Part shown: in pieces, positions 1-7,741 of the stretch | Layout of the letters: the number at the start of each line of letters is the position of its first letter | Position numbering within the stretch: the stretch's first letter is position 1 | Assembly (NCBI RefSeq): GCF_013072695.1 | Contig: NZ_LXUK01000005.1 | Span: forward strand, 1 to 64,000 | DNA: 64,000 nucleotides | Reading direction: 5' to 3' | Origin: Acinetobacter sp. Ac_5812 | Lineage (GTDB): Bacteria; Pseudomonadota; Gammaproteobacteria; Pseudomonadales; Moraxellaceae | Position numbers and translations under genes: made by a program | Notes under the pieces: generated by a model | What the model was told of the DNA's origin: nothing | Databases searched by the model: none | The model's input: only the letters and a program-made list of their open reading frames with translations

Positions 1-12
1 CTTTTAAATCTA

Positions 13-49
13 AACACCCCCTCCGCTTACGCAGAGGGGGTGTTTTTTA
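13..49 (+). terminator. Rho-independent terminator
   Basis: An 11-bp stem (AACACCCCCTC pairing with GAGGGGGTGTT) with a 10-nt loop is followed by a T run. It would end transcription of a gene lying to the left of the window. Confidence 0.85.
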
Positions 50-96
50 TTGAGCAAAATTTTATATACTAAATCTTTATTGATCGGCTTTCTGAT

Positions 97-293
97 ATGA
101 CTTGGATCGTTGTACAAAGCTTCTCATTTCCTTATGAAGCTCAAATTGCTAAAACGCAATTAGAAGCAGCTGAGATTCCAGCACGTATTGAAAATGAACA
201 TACCATTAAGTGGTTTTTCTATTGCTTGGTTTTCCGCTCTTTTCTTATAAAAATGGAACGAGGTGCCGACAGTGCCAGCATTTTTGGAGTTAG
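97..293 (+). pseudogene. DUF2007 / zinc-ribbon protein gene, broken by internal deletion
   Basis: The frame opening at 97 (ATG) reads as a DUF2007-type N-terminus (MTWIVVQSFSFPYEAQIAKT, ending in ENEHTI). It normally continues through an N-W-L-Y-S-N-A-L-G-G core, which is absent here. Directly after EHTI (about 207-210) the sequence switches frame. In the frame of 210 it reads VVFLLLGFPLFSYKNGTRCR then QCQHFWS and stops at 291-293, which looks like the hydrophobic segment and CxxC tail of the longer DUF2007-plus-zinc-ribbon proteins. I infer that a frameshifting deletion removed the middle of the gene. Frame 1 remains open to 336 (79 codons), but its second half is an out-of-frame readout with no family resemblance. 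The comparison with the intact family is from memory. Confidence 0.6.
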
Positions 294-377
294 TGTTGTA
301 TTGCAAAAGTGGCAAGATGCTTTAAATCAAGAATGATTGGTTTATGTTCAAACTAAAATAAAAAGAGTATTTAGATA

Positions 378-773
378 ATGAAGATTGCCAAGCAAATTTT
401 ATGGGTAGATTGTACTGCGGCTGCATCGGCAGGCTTGATTGTGTTGTTCGCTGGCGAATGGTTCAGTCAGCTTTATCATTTACCTAAACATGTCGTCATT
501 TTCATTGGTTGCATTAATCTCTTATATGCATGCTATTCATTTGCACTAGCCAATTATAAAAAACGCTCACTGTTGCTCATCAATATCTTGGTGATCGTAA
601 ATAGTATCTGGGTCGTGGTTTGTCTGTTGATGCTTTGGCGATTTTGGCAAGAAATGACAATCTTTGCCATGATCCATATTGCTGGAGAGGCGGTCTTTGT
701 TGGTGCTTTAGCTCGATTGGAATTTCAATGGCGGCATCAACTTATATGTTCTTATCACCAAATAAATAACTAA
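378..773 (+). CDS. Small membrane protein, unknown function
   Basis: A 131-residue protein with about four hydrophobic segments (roughly residues 12-30, 38-55, 62-85 and 92-110), so probably a polytopic inner-membrane protein. I do not recognise a named family and see no catalytic motif. Its start codon is preceded by AAAAAGAG a few bases upstream. It lies between the broken DUF2007 gene and a GFA-family gene, both on the same strand, with no clear terminator between them. Confidence 0.6.
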   Translation: MKIAKQILWVDCTAAASAGLIVLFAGEWFSQLYHLPKHVVIFIGCINLLYACYSFALANYKKRSLLLINILVIVNSIWVVVCLLMLWRFWQEMTIFAMIHIAGEAVFVGALARLEFQWRHQLICSYHQINN

Positions 774-838
774 ATTATGTGGACATCATTTAAACAGCTT
801 TGTTTAATACAGTAGAACATTATAAAAAGGACAATAAG

Positions 839-1186
839 ATGGAATATAAAGGAAGTTGTCATTGTGAAAAAATCGCCTTTGTTGCACAAGGAGATTTAAC
901 TGAAGCAATGTCATGTAACTGTTCGATTTGCCAACGAAAAGGTTCATTGTTATGGTTTTTACCTAAGGATCAGGTTGATATTTCAATTCAAGAAGATGCT
1001 TTAGCGAGCTACCAATTTAATAAACATATGATCGATCATCATTTCTGTAAGATCTGTGGTATTCATCCTTATGCAACAGGTATCGATCCGCAAGGGAATC
1101 AGATGTATGCCATTAATGTTCGATGTATTGAAGATTTAGATTTGGAAAGCATCAAGATTAATCATTTTGATGGACGTTCGGTGTAA
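839..1186 (+). CDS. GFA (CENP-V/glutathione-dependent formaldehyde-activating) family protein
   Basis: A 115-residue protein with the zinc-binding cysteine pattern of the GFA fold: CHC near residues 7-9, CNCSIC around 32-37 and CKIC around 76-79, followed by GIHPYATG. Family members bind zinc; the founder acts on S-hydroxymethylglutathione, but most homologues have no assigned substrate. The frame is open further upstream, but ATG 839 is preferred because AAAAAGGA sits just before it and the GFA domain begins immediately (MEYKGSCHCEK). Confidence 0.8.
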   Translation: MEYKGSCHCEKIAFVAQGDLTEAMSCNCSICQRKGSLLWFLPKDQVDISIQEDALASYQFNKHMIDHHFCKICGIHPYATGIDPQGNQMYAINVRCIEDLDLESIKINHFDGRSV

Positions 1187-1208
1187 TCATCAAATCTAGA
1201 GAACAAAA

Positions 1209-1772
1209 ATGACCAAGAATAAAAAGTTAGAGCCTGATCAAGCGACAGTGTTACTGGGCATATTGAAAAAGCGTTTTGAAAAGAATATGCATCGTCACAA
1301 AGGCTTGAATTGGGTTGATATCGAGGAGCGATTACAGCAGCAAGCAGAAAAGTTATGGTCGCTCAGTCAAATGGAAGAAACGGGGGGAGAGCCAGATATC
1401 GTTTCACTTGATTCTGAATCAAGTGAAATCATCTTTTATGATTTTGCTGTAGAAACACCAAAAGGGCGTAGAAGCCTTTGTTATGATCGTGCCGCTTTGG
1501 ATGCACGTAAAGAACATAAGCCCGAAAACAATGCTATTGAGCTTGCAGAGGCAATGGGTATTGAATTGCTCACAGAAGAGCAATATAGGCAGTTACAGTC
1601 AGTTGAACATTTTGATCTCAAAACCTCAAGTTGGGTCAAAACACCAGAAGATGTGCGTAAATTGGGTGGTGCAATTTTTTGTGATAGCCGTTATGGCCAA
1701 GTCTTTACTTATCATAATGGTGCTCAATCTTATTATGCGACCCGTGGATTTCGTGGTCGATTAAAAATATAG
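1209..1772 (+). CDS. DUF4256 domain-containing protein
   Basis: A soluble protein of 187 residues that matches my memory of DUF4256 along its length, with an N-terminal LLGILKKRFEKN helix, GEPDIV, and a C-terminal half with TPEDVRKLGGAIFCDSRYGQ and the terminal YATRGFRG. No function is known for the family and no catalytic residues are evident. It follows the GFA gene by 22 bp and may be cotranscribed with it. Confidence 0.75.
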   Translation: MTKNKKLEPDQATVLLGILKKRFEKNMHRHKGLNWVDIEERLQQQAEKLWSLSQMEETGGEPDIVSLDSESSEIIFYDFAVETPKGRRSLCYDRAALDARKEHKPENNAIELAEAMGIELLTEEQYRQLQSVEHFDLKTSSWVKTPEDVRKLGGAIFCDSRYGQVFTYHNGAQSYYATRGFRGRLKI

Positions 1773-1821
1773 TTTTGTGATTCGATCTTACTTTGACGTG
1801 TTTTTTTATTCTTTAATTTTG

Positions 1822-1837
1822 CCAAGCGCTTGCTTGG
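1822..1837. promoter_or_regulatory. Putative AtuR operator 1
   Basis: CCAAGCGCTTGCTTGG is an inverted repeat (CCAAGC-N4-GCTTGG) that differs at one base from the site at 5867-5882 and resembles the one at 5804-5819. It lies 69 bp upstream of the acyl-CoA dehydrogenase start at 1906. Its size and symmetry suit a TetR-family dimer, so I assign it to the TetR gene at 5128-5727. The assignment rests on motif sharing only. Confidence 0.65.
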
Positions 1838-1905
1838 TTTTTCTGGTTTTGCTACTTTAGTGCTCATTCAATAAACAATGATCAATAATTGCTAGGAAGC
1901 AGAAT

Positions 1906-3069
1906 ATGCACCTTAATCCTTTGTACTACAACGAGCAGCATCTTGAATTTGCCAAGAGTATTCGACGTTTTGTTGAAAAAGAAATTTCGCCTTTTATCAA
2001 TGAATGGGATGAAAGTGAAACCTTTCCGCGAGAGCTCTATAAAAAAGCCGCAGATATTGGTTTGTTGGGATTAGGTTTTGAAGAGCAGTATGGTGGGATT
2101 GCGGGAACAGATGCATTTTATACCTTGTTATCTTCGATTGAGCTCGCAAAATGTGCTTCAGGTGGCTTAGCGGCCTCTTTACTGTCACATACCATTGGTG
2201 CGCCACCCATCCAGCACTTTGCCAAGGAAGAGGTTAAAGCTCAGGTACTCCCTCAGATTCTATCGGGCGAAAAAATCTCGGCATTGGCGATTACTGAGCC
2301 GGGCGGTGGTTCCGATGTGGCTTCACTTAAAACCAAAGCTGTGCGGGAAGGTGATTATTTTCTGGTGAGTGGTGAAAAGACCTTTATCACTTCAGGGATG
2401 CGAGCGGATTATTATTCAGTGGCAGTGCGTACTGATCCGAATGTGAAAGGGGCAAATGGTATTTCAATGCTTCTTATAGATGCGCATAGTGCAGGGATTA
2501 GTAAAACTAAACTGGACAAAATGGGCTGGTGGGCATCGGATACCGCACATTTGCATTTTGATAATGTCAAAGTACCTGCTAGCCATTTATTAGGTCCAGA
2601 AAATATGGGCTTTCTGGTGATTATGAATAACTTTAATATGGAGCGTTTTTTCCTTGCAGCCAGTAGTTATGGCTTTGCCCTGACTTGTTATGAGGAAGCG
2701 CTGGATTGGGCACAGCAGCGTCAAACCTTTGGTAAGCGTTTGGTCGATCATCAGGTGATGCGTCATAAATTGGTGGATATGGCCACTCGTCTGACCGCAA
2801 CACGTGCTTTACTTGAGGATACCGCATATCGTTTGGGTAAGCCTGAATTGCAGGGCAGTGAACTGATAGCCCAGATTTGTATGCTGAAGAATGTTGCGAC
2901 TCAAACCATGCAATTCTGTGCCGATGCTGCGGTACAAACACTCGGAGGCATGGGCTTTATGCGCGGTACCAAATCTGAACGTATTTATCGTGAAGTGAAG
3001 GTGAATATGATTGGTGGTGGTGCAGAAGAGATCATGAAGGATTTAATTAGTAAACAGTTGGGATATTAA
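1906..3069 (+). CDS. Acyl-CoA dehydrogenase, AtuD-like paralogue
   Basis: A 387-residue FAD-dependent acyl-CoA dehydrogenase. The N-terminal helical domain starts at FAKSIRRFVEKEISPF; the central domain holds ALAITEPGGGSDVASLKT and the flavin-contacting TFITSG; the C-terminal domain holds RQTFGKRL, LGGMGFMRG and IGGGAEEIM. The usual catalytic Glu of the short/medium-chain type is replaced by Gly (GGGAEE). A Glu occurs instead in the NMERFFLA helix, as in isovaleryl-CoA-type enzymes, which suits a branched substrate. It resembles the AtuD candidate at 10324. With the operator-like repeat upstream it probably oxidises a terpenoid acyl-CoA such as citronellyl-CoA or a later intermediate. AGGAAGCAG precedes the ATG. 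Confidence 0.85.
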   Translation: MHLNPLYYNEQHLEFAKSIRRFVEKEISPFINEWDESETFPRELYKKAADIGLLGLGFEEQYGGIAGTDAFYTLLSSIELAKCASGGLAASLLSHTIGAPPIQHFAKEEVKAQVLPQILSGEKISALAITEPGGGSDVASLKTKAVREGDYFLVSGEKTFITSGMRADYYSVAVRTDPNVKGANGISMLLIDAHSAGISKTKLDKMGWWASDTAHLHFDNVKVPASHLLGPENMGFLVIMNNFNMERFFLAASSYGFALTCYEEALDWAQQRQTFGKRLVDHQVMRHKLVDMATRLTATRALLEDTAYRLGKPELQGSELIAQICMLKNVATQTMQFCADAAVQTLGGMGFMRGTKSERIYREVKVNMIGGGAEEIMKDLISKQLGY

Positions 3070-3088
3070 AACTGTTCCAAATATCATT

Positions 3089-3118
3089 AAAAGTGCGGTT
3101 AAAACACCGCACTTTTTT
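3089..3118. terminator. Bidirectional terminator
   Basis: AAAAGTGCGGT pairs with ACCGCACTTTT around a 6-nt loop, with A and T runs on either side. It sits between the convergent dehydrogenase gene and the minus-strand gene ending at 3130. Confidence 0.85.
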
Positions 3119-3129
3119 CATTTTGAAAT

Positions 3130-3867
3130 TTATTCGAGTTCAGCCAATTCTTCTAAAGAAATCTGACGGATTTCAAAGATGGGTTGTTTTAGAAATGAAT
3201 TTAGTGCTTTGATATCAATAAATTTTATGTTGTCGAGTGCAATACCTTCGATGCTATCTTTTTCAGCATCATAGCGAATATCCGCAGTTTGCTCGATAAA
3301 CTGTTTCAATAACAATGGGCTATCGCTCAGCTCTGCAAGGGGTTTATCCATCAAGGCTTCGAACTCATAGTCCATCGCATAAATATTGGATTCCCACGAA
3401 ACATCACTAAAGTTCTCATCTTGGCTAGAAATAATACTGCCAGTTTCATAGCCAGAAAAATAGTCTTCTTCTGAGTTGATCCAGAGGACATAGCAAGGTT
3501 GTGACGCATCGACTTCTATAAGTTGATACCAGACAATACCTGAAATTTGGGCAAATTCGAAAGCATCGTCTTCATTCAGTTTCGGAATTTCACCATCTTC
3601 GATATCAAATTTTTTGCCTGTTTTTTCTAATACCAAAGCTTCAAGTTTTTCGTAGACCTCATCATCTACTTCACCATTGCCGATGTCATAGTTACAAAGC
3701 TCATCATAATATAAGCCCTCAACAACTAAGGTTTTATAGGCCTTTTCTGCTTCAACTTTATCTGTATAAATTTGTTTGATTGCCCCAGTTGAAACGCAGT
3801 TGGTCAGATGCCATTCGTCATTATAAGCAAAGTCATTTTGACGAATCACGTATTGGATATTGCTCAT
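3130..3867 (-). CDS. Acidic hypothetical protein
   Basis: A 245-residue, strongly acidic, cytoplasmic-looking protein with no signal peptide or membrane segment. I do not recognise a family. The N-terminus (SNIQYVIRQNDFAYNDEWH) and repeated D/E-rich stretches give it the look of a stress or immunity-type small protein, but nothing specific can be said. It follows the 205-residue gene upstream by 17 bp, so the two are probably cotranscribed. Confidence 0.6.
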   Translation of the reverse strand: MSNIQYVIRQNDFAYNDEWHLTNCVSTGAIKQIYTDKVEAEKAYKTLVVEGLYYDELCNYDIGNGEVDDEVYEKLEALVLEKTGKKFDIEDGEIPKLNEDDAFEFAQISGIVWYQLIEVDASQPCYVLWINSEEDYFSGYETGSIISSQDENFSDVSWESNIYAMDYEFEALMDKPLAELSDSPLLLKQFIEQTADIRYDAEKDSIEGIALDNIKFIDIKALNSFLKQPIFEIRQISLEELAELE

Positions 3868-3884
3868 TTTTATTTCCCCTTAAG

Positions 3885-4502
3885 TTAAGCAATTTTAGTT
3901 TTTAATTCTTGCAGTTTGGCTGCACTCGGTGGCACAGCCATGCCATTGTCCATCCAGAGTTCAAAACGCATTGGATTGAAAAAGAAATCAGGACGAATAT
4001 CAAAATCAATAAATTTGGCTTCACCTTTTCCCATCATCGGAAGAATGCTATTGATAAACCAACTATTATGGGTAATCAGCAAAGACTTTAATTGTCCCGT
4101 CACCGATAATGGCGAGAGCAGGGTTGCTGACAGCTTTGGATCATTAATCACATCAGCATGGAACTTCTCTAAGCGTTTCGCCAATCCATCTGTAGGGATA
4201 TCCTGCATCGCTGCAACAAAATCACCTAAAGTTGGAATAAAACGATGATGGAAATCAACCAATAGGTGGTCTTTTTCACACAGGTCTTTTACTTCAATGC
4301 TTTTGCCTACACTATTTTCGAAATGATGCCCAAAGATTGGAATAATCACTTCTTGAACACCCCAAAAGGTATGCAAGATACGATGGCGATTGTCTGTACA
4401 CAACATTTTGGTGCTGTCGATTAGAGCATGAATATCAATATAATCTTCAAGCTCGCCCCCACGACGTTTCACCGATATATTGGCGTGTTGTACTGGATTC
4501 AT
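3885..4502 (-). CDS. DUF6915-like protein
   Basis: A 205-residue protein. The first ~95 residues (ISVKRRGGELEDYIDIHALI, then DSTKMLCTDNRHRILH, a G-x-x-F-x-N-S-x-G-K stretch and an IPTLGDF segment) resemble the DUF6915 pattern of H/S-V-R-x-x-G-G, D-Y, I-H, D-x-S-K and R-H-R. The C-terminal ~100 residues match nothing I know. Function is unknown. It is the first gene of a probable two-gene unit with the acidic protein downstream. Confidence 0.55.
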   Translation of the reverse strand: MNPVQHANISVKRRGGELEDYIDIHALIDSTKMLCTDNRHRILHTFWGVQEVIIPIFGHHFENSVGKSIEVKDLCEKDHLLVDFHHRFIPTLGDFVAAMQDIPTDGLAKRLEKFHADVINDPKLSATLLSPLSVTGQLKSLLITHNSWFINSILPMMGKGEAKFIDFDIRPDFFFNPMRFELWMDNGMAVPPSAAKLQELKTKIA

Positions 4503-4621
4503 TTTTACTAATTCTTATAATCGTTTGATGTTTAACAACAATAGCAGCTTTCTGATATAACGAATATAGATAAATAGACGTGAGCGATAAGCTGTGTCGT
4601 GCTTAAATTGGAATCAATTTT

Positions 4622-5131
4622 TTAGAATGCTTGATATTTCTGATCGGTCCAATCTGCATTTAAAATTGCCCAACGTTCATGATCTTTCCATTCTTTTCCG
4701 CCCACTCGTAGATACTGGCGAGAAAAGCCTTCTTTTATAAAACCTGCCTGTGCCACAAGGCGAATAGAAGGCAGATTATCTGGTTGGATATTGGCTTCTA
4801 GTCGATGTAGATTCAGTGTTTGAAATGCTTCGTGTAAAACCAGTTGCAACCCTTGTCGCATATAGCCATGTCCTGCATAGGGATAAAAGGCTTCATAACC
4901 TAAATAGGCAGAATGGAAGTAACCACGAATCATATTTGAGATATTAAAAGTGCCAACAAGGGCATGATTTTCTTTCAAGCAGACGAAATAACGATGTTCT
5001 TGCGCTAGATATTGCTGAAAGTCCGTTGGTGGATAGGTCCACGGTTGATGCAGTTGAATACTATTTGAGTAGGCATGTTTAATTTCAGCCAAATCGCTGA
5101 GTTGAGGCTTACGCAAATAGACTGGACTCAT
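4622..5131 (-). CDS. GNAT-family N-acetyltransferase (RimJ/RimL type)
   Basis: A 169-residue GNAT acetyltransferase. It has the RimJ/RimL-like opening VYLRKPQLSDLAEIKHAY, a GYEAFYPYAGHGYMRQGLQL segment corresponding to the acetyl-CoA loop, and LNLHRLEANIQPDNLPSIRL as the final conserved block. Family members acetylate protein N-termini or small amines; the substrate cannot be read here. The ATG at 5129-5131 overlaps the TGA of the TetR gene (ATGA), so I prefer it over the in-frame ATG at 5149; this also implies translational coupling to the regulator. Confidence 0.8.
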   Translation of the reverse strand: MSPVYLRKPQLSDLAEIKHAYSNSIQLHQPWTYPPTDFQQYLAQEHRYFVCLKENHALVGTFNISNMIRGYFHSAYLGYEAFYPYAGHGYMRQGLQLVLHEAFQTLNLHRLEANIQPDNLPSIRLVAQAGFIKEGFSRQYLRVGGKEWKDHERWAILNADWTDQKYQAF

Positions 5132-5727
5132 TTCAACGCCATTTCCCAAACCATGTCCGTCAATTCATCAATTTTGACTTTACCTTCGGGTCTATACCAC
5201 GTTACGGTCCAAGAGATTGAGCCGCCGAGCAAACGACGCCAGATAAAAGCATCATGTTTGACTTTACCTTGGGCACGTAGTTTTTCAATCACATCCAGCC
5301 AGACTTGCTCATATTCATTACGCATTTTCAGAAGGTGGTCTTGTTTTTCTTTAGAAAGGGCAAACCATTCATGTACTAATACCGCCATCGCTGCACCCGT
5401 ATCACCTGCAATCGAAAGTAATTCAGCTTTGATGAGATGACGTAATTGCTGTTCAGGATCAGTTGCGCGTTCAGCCGCTTCTTTTAAGCGGGCAAAATTA
5501 TAAATGATGGTTTGTTCCATCACTGTCGCCAGAATCTCGTCTTTACTTTTAAAATGATGAAACAGACTACCTGATTGTATGCCAATAAATTCACCGAGTT
5601 GACGAACCGTGGTTTTGTCATAACCCTGTTTATAAAATAGATAGGCAGCACCTTGCAATAAACGGCCACGTGGACTGTCATCAAAACAAACAATTTTGGG
5701 GATTTGCTCAATTGAAGTTGCGATCAT
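5128..5727 (-). CDS. atuR: TetR-family regulator, probable AtuR
   Basis: A 199-residue TetR repressor. The DNA-binding domain spans about residues 19-66, with the helix-turn-helix TTVRQLGEFIGIQSGSLFHH and the following FKSKDEIL; the remainder is the ligand and dimer domain. It is divergent from atuA, and the intergenic region holds two copies of a CAAGC-N4-GCTTG inverted repeat; a third copy lies upstream of the dehydrogenase at 1906. In Pseudomonas aeruginosa, AtuR represses the atu cluster and is relieved by terpenoid intermediates. The same role is inferred here from position and the shared sites. Confidence 0.8.
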   Translation of the reverse strand: MIATSIEQIPKIVCFDDSPRGRLLQGAAYLFYKQGYDKTTVRQLGEFIGIQSGSLFHHFKSKDEILATVMEQTIIYNFARLKEAAERATDPEQQLRHLIKAELLSIAGDTGAAMAVLVHEWFALSKEKQDHLLKMRNEYEQVWLDVIEKLRAQGKVKHDAFIWRRLLGGSISWTVTWYRPEGKVKIDELTDMVWEMALK

Positions 5728-5803
5728 GCCTATCCGTCTATCCTATTTAAGCTGAGGTACATTGTAACAAAATTCATTTGATGCATTGTCTTATCTTTTT
5801 ATA

Positions 5804-5819
5804 ACAAGCATTTGCTTGA
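5804..5819. promoter_or_regulatory. Putative AtuR operator 2
   Basis: ACAAGCATTTGCTTGA holds the inverted repeat CAAGC-N4-GCTTG in the atuR-atuA intergenic region. It is centred 63 bp from the next site, i.e. six helical turns, so two dimers would lie on the same face of the DNA. Confidence 0.6.
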
Positions 5820-5866
5820 ATTTGACTATTTTTGCCAATACAGCATAGCATTATGCACTTTACAAA

Positions 5867-5882
5867 CCAAGCACTTGCTTGG
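5867..5882. promoter_or_regulatory. Putative AtuR operator 3
   Basis: CCAAGCACTTGCTTGG is the strongest copy of the repeat, 40 bp upstream of the preferred atuA start. It matches the 1822 site at 15 of 16 positions. Confidence 0.7.
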
Positions 5883-5922
5883 TAATGTTAAGGCGTTTTT
5901 AGCAATAACAATGAGAAAGCGC

Positions 5923-7731
5923 ATGACAAGTGTCAAACAGGATGACCAGAGGGTAGTCAAGATTGGGTGTGCATCAGGGTTCTGGGGCGATACCAATACC
6001 GCTGCTTTTCAGTTGGTACATTTGAGTGATATTGATTATCTGGTCTTTGATTATCTGTCTGAAATTACCATGTCGATTATGGCCAAGGCGATGATGATGG
6101 ACCCAAGTCATGGTTATGCCTTGGATTTTGTCAGTCGAGTGATGGCACCGCTGATCAATAAAATTGCTGAGAAAAAAATAAAAGTGATCAGTAATGCAGG
6201 TGGGGTAAATCCACTGGCTTGCCGTGATGCCTTGCAGAAAATTATTGATGAAAAAGGCTTGGATTTAAAAGTCGCAGTGGTACTGGGTGATGATGTATTG
6301 CCCATGCATGCTGAATTACTTACCCAAAATGTTCAGGAAATGTTTAATGGCGATGCCTTGCCTGCGCATGTTGCCAGTAGCAATGCCTATTTAGGCGCTG
6401 TTGCGATTCGCGATGCGCTTGATTTGGGGGCAGATATTGTGATTACAGGTCGTGTGGTCGACTCCGCAGTTGTGCTTGCTCCACTGTTACATGAATACAA
6501 ATGGTCACTGGATGATTATGACAAGCTAGCACAAGGTTCATTGGCAGGGCATGTGATCGAATGCGGTGCTCAATGTACTGGTGGTAATTTTACCGATTGG
6601 CGTCTCGTTCAAGGCTTTGACAATATGGGCTTTCCAATCGTAGAGGTCAGTGCTGATGCTTCATTTATCGTGACCAAGCCAAAAGGGACAGGTGGCCTCG
6701 TTTCAACTGCGACCGTAGCAGAGCAAATCGTCTATGAAATTGGCAATCCACAAGCTTATCTTCTACCAGATGTAAGCGCTGATTTTAGCCAAGTCCATTT
6801 AGAACAAGTGGCAGAGCATCGAGTCAAGGTGACAGGAGCAACAGGTTGTGCGCCAACTCAGCAATATAAAGTCAGTGCGACCTATGCCGATGGTTATCGG
6901 GTCTTGGTCAGTTTCTTGATTGCAGGTCGCGAAGCACCAGAAAAAGCACAAGTGATTGCGGATGCCATTATCAACAAATGTGAACGCGTTTTGGCACTGC
7001 GTTCAGTCCCACCGTTTAGTGAAAAGTCGGTTGAGATTCTCGGCATTGAAAGTACCTATGGTGCACATGCGAAAGTGAAAGACAGTCGTGAAGTGGTGGT
7101 TAAGATCGCGGTTAAGCATCTGTTTAAAGAAGCCTGTATGTTCTTTGCGTCTGAAATTGCCCAAGCCTCCACAGGTATGGCACCGGCATTGGCAGGGATT
7201 GTCGGTGGTCGTCCGAAAGCCTCGGCCGTGGTGAAATTATTTTCATTCTTGATTGATAAAGATCAATTAAAAGTCGAAGTCGATTTTGCAGGGCAGCGTT
7301 ATCCCGTACAGATTCCTACTGGGCAATCTCGACAGGATTATGTGCAGCATTCCATTGGTGACGTGGCTGTATATCAAGGCGATGAAGTTGAAGTGCCTTT
7401 GATCGAGATAGCGCATGCGCGCAGTGGCGATAAAGGCAATCATAGCAATATCGGGGTAATTGCACGCAAGGCTGAATATTTACCTTGGATTCGTGCGGCA
7501 CTGACTGAAGCCAATGTTGCAGCGTATATGCAGCATGTTCTTGATCCTGAAAAATCAAAAGTCATTCGCTATGAATTGCCAGAAATGCATGCACTGAATT
7601 TCATGTTGGAAAATGCATTGGGTGGCGGTGGGATTGCCAGCTTGCGAATTGATCCGCAGGGCAAAGCCTTTGCACAGCAATTATTGGATATGCCGGTGAA
7701 AGTGCCTGCACAACTGTTAGAAAAATATTAA
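5923..7731 (+). CDS. atuA: AtuA, DUF1446 acyclic terpene utilisation protein
   Basis: A 602-residue protein of the DUF1446/AtuA family. It opens with VKIGCASGFWGDTNTAAFQL and continues with DYLVFDYLSEITMSIMAKA, SNAGGVNPLACRDAL, TGRVVDSAVVLAPL and, near the C-terminus, IAHARSGDKGNHSNIGVIAR. AtuA is needed for growth on citronellol and geraniol in Pseudomonas; its exact reaction is not settled, though a role in cleaving the carboxylated and hydrated intermediate has been discussed. The frame is open back to 5812, but that would put the operator sites inside the gene, so ATG 5923 (or ATG 5911) is preferred; GAGAAAG precedes 5923. DUF1446 is the marker separating atu from the related leucine (liu) cluster. 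Confidence 0.9.
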   Translation: MTSVKQDDQRVVKIGCASGFWGDTNTAAFQLVHLSDIDYLVFDYLSEITMSIMAKAMMMDPSHGYALDFVSRVMAPLINKIAEKKIKVISNAGGVNPLACRDALQKIIDEKGLDLKVAVVLGDDVLPMHAELLTQNVQEMFNGDALPAHVASSNAYLGAVAIRDALDLGADIVITGRVVDSAVVLAPLLHEYKWSLDDYDKLAQGSLAGHVIECGAQCTGGNFTDWRLVQGFDNMGFPIVEVSADASFIVTKPKGTGGLVSTATVAEQIVYEIGNPQAYLLPDVSADFSQVHLEQVAEHRVKVTGATGCAPTQQYKVSATYADGYRVLVSFLIAGREAPEKAQVIADAIINKCERVLALRSVPPFSEKSVEILGIESTYGAHAKVKDSREVVVKIAVKHLFKEACMFFASEIAQASTGMAPALAGIVGGRPKASAVVKLFSFLIDKDQLKVEVDFAGQRYPVQIPTGQSRQDYVQHSIGDVAVYQGDEVEVPLIEIAHARSGDKGNHSNIGVIARKAEYLPWIRAALTEANVAAYMQHVLDPEKSKVIRYELPEMHALNFMLENALGGGGIASLRIDPQGKAFAQQLLDMPVKVPAQLLEKY

Positions 7732-7741
7732 GGATGTAAAC

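Noticed and set aside
5812..5922. Longer atuA reading frame starting at TTG 5812
   Set aside because: It would place two probable operator sites inside the coding region and adds 37 residues with no family resemblance before the conserved start.
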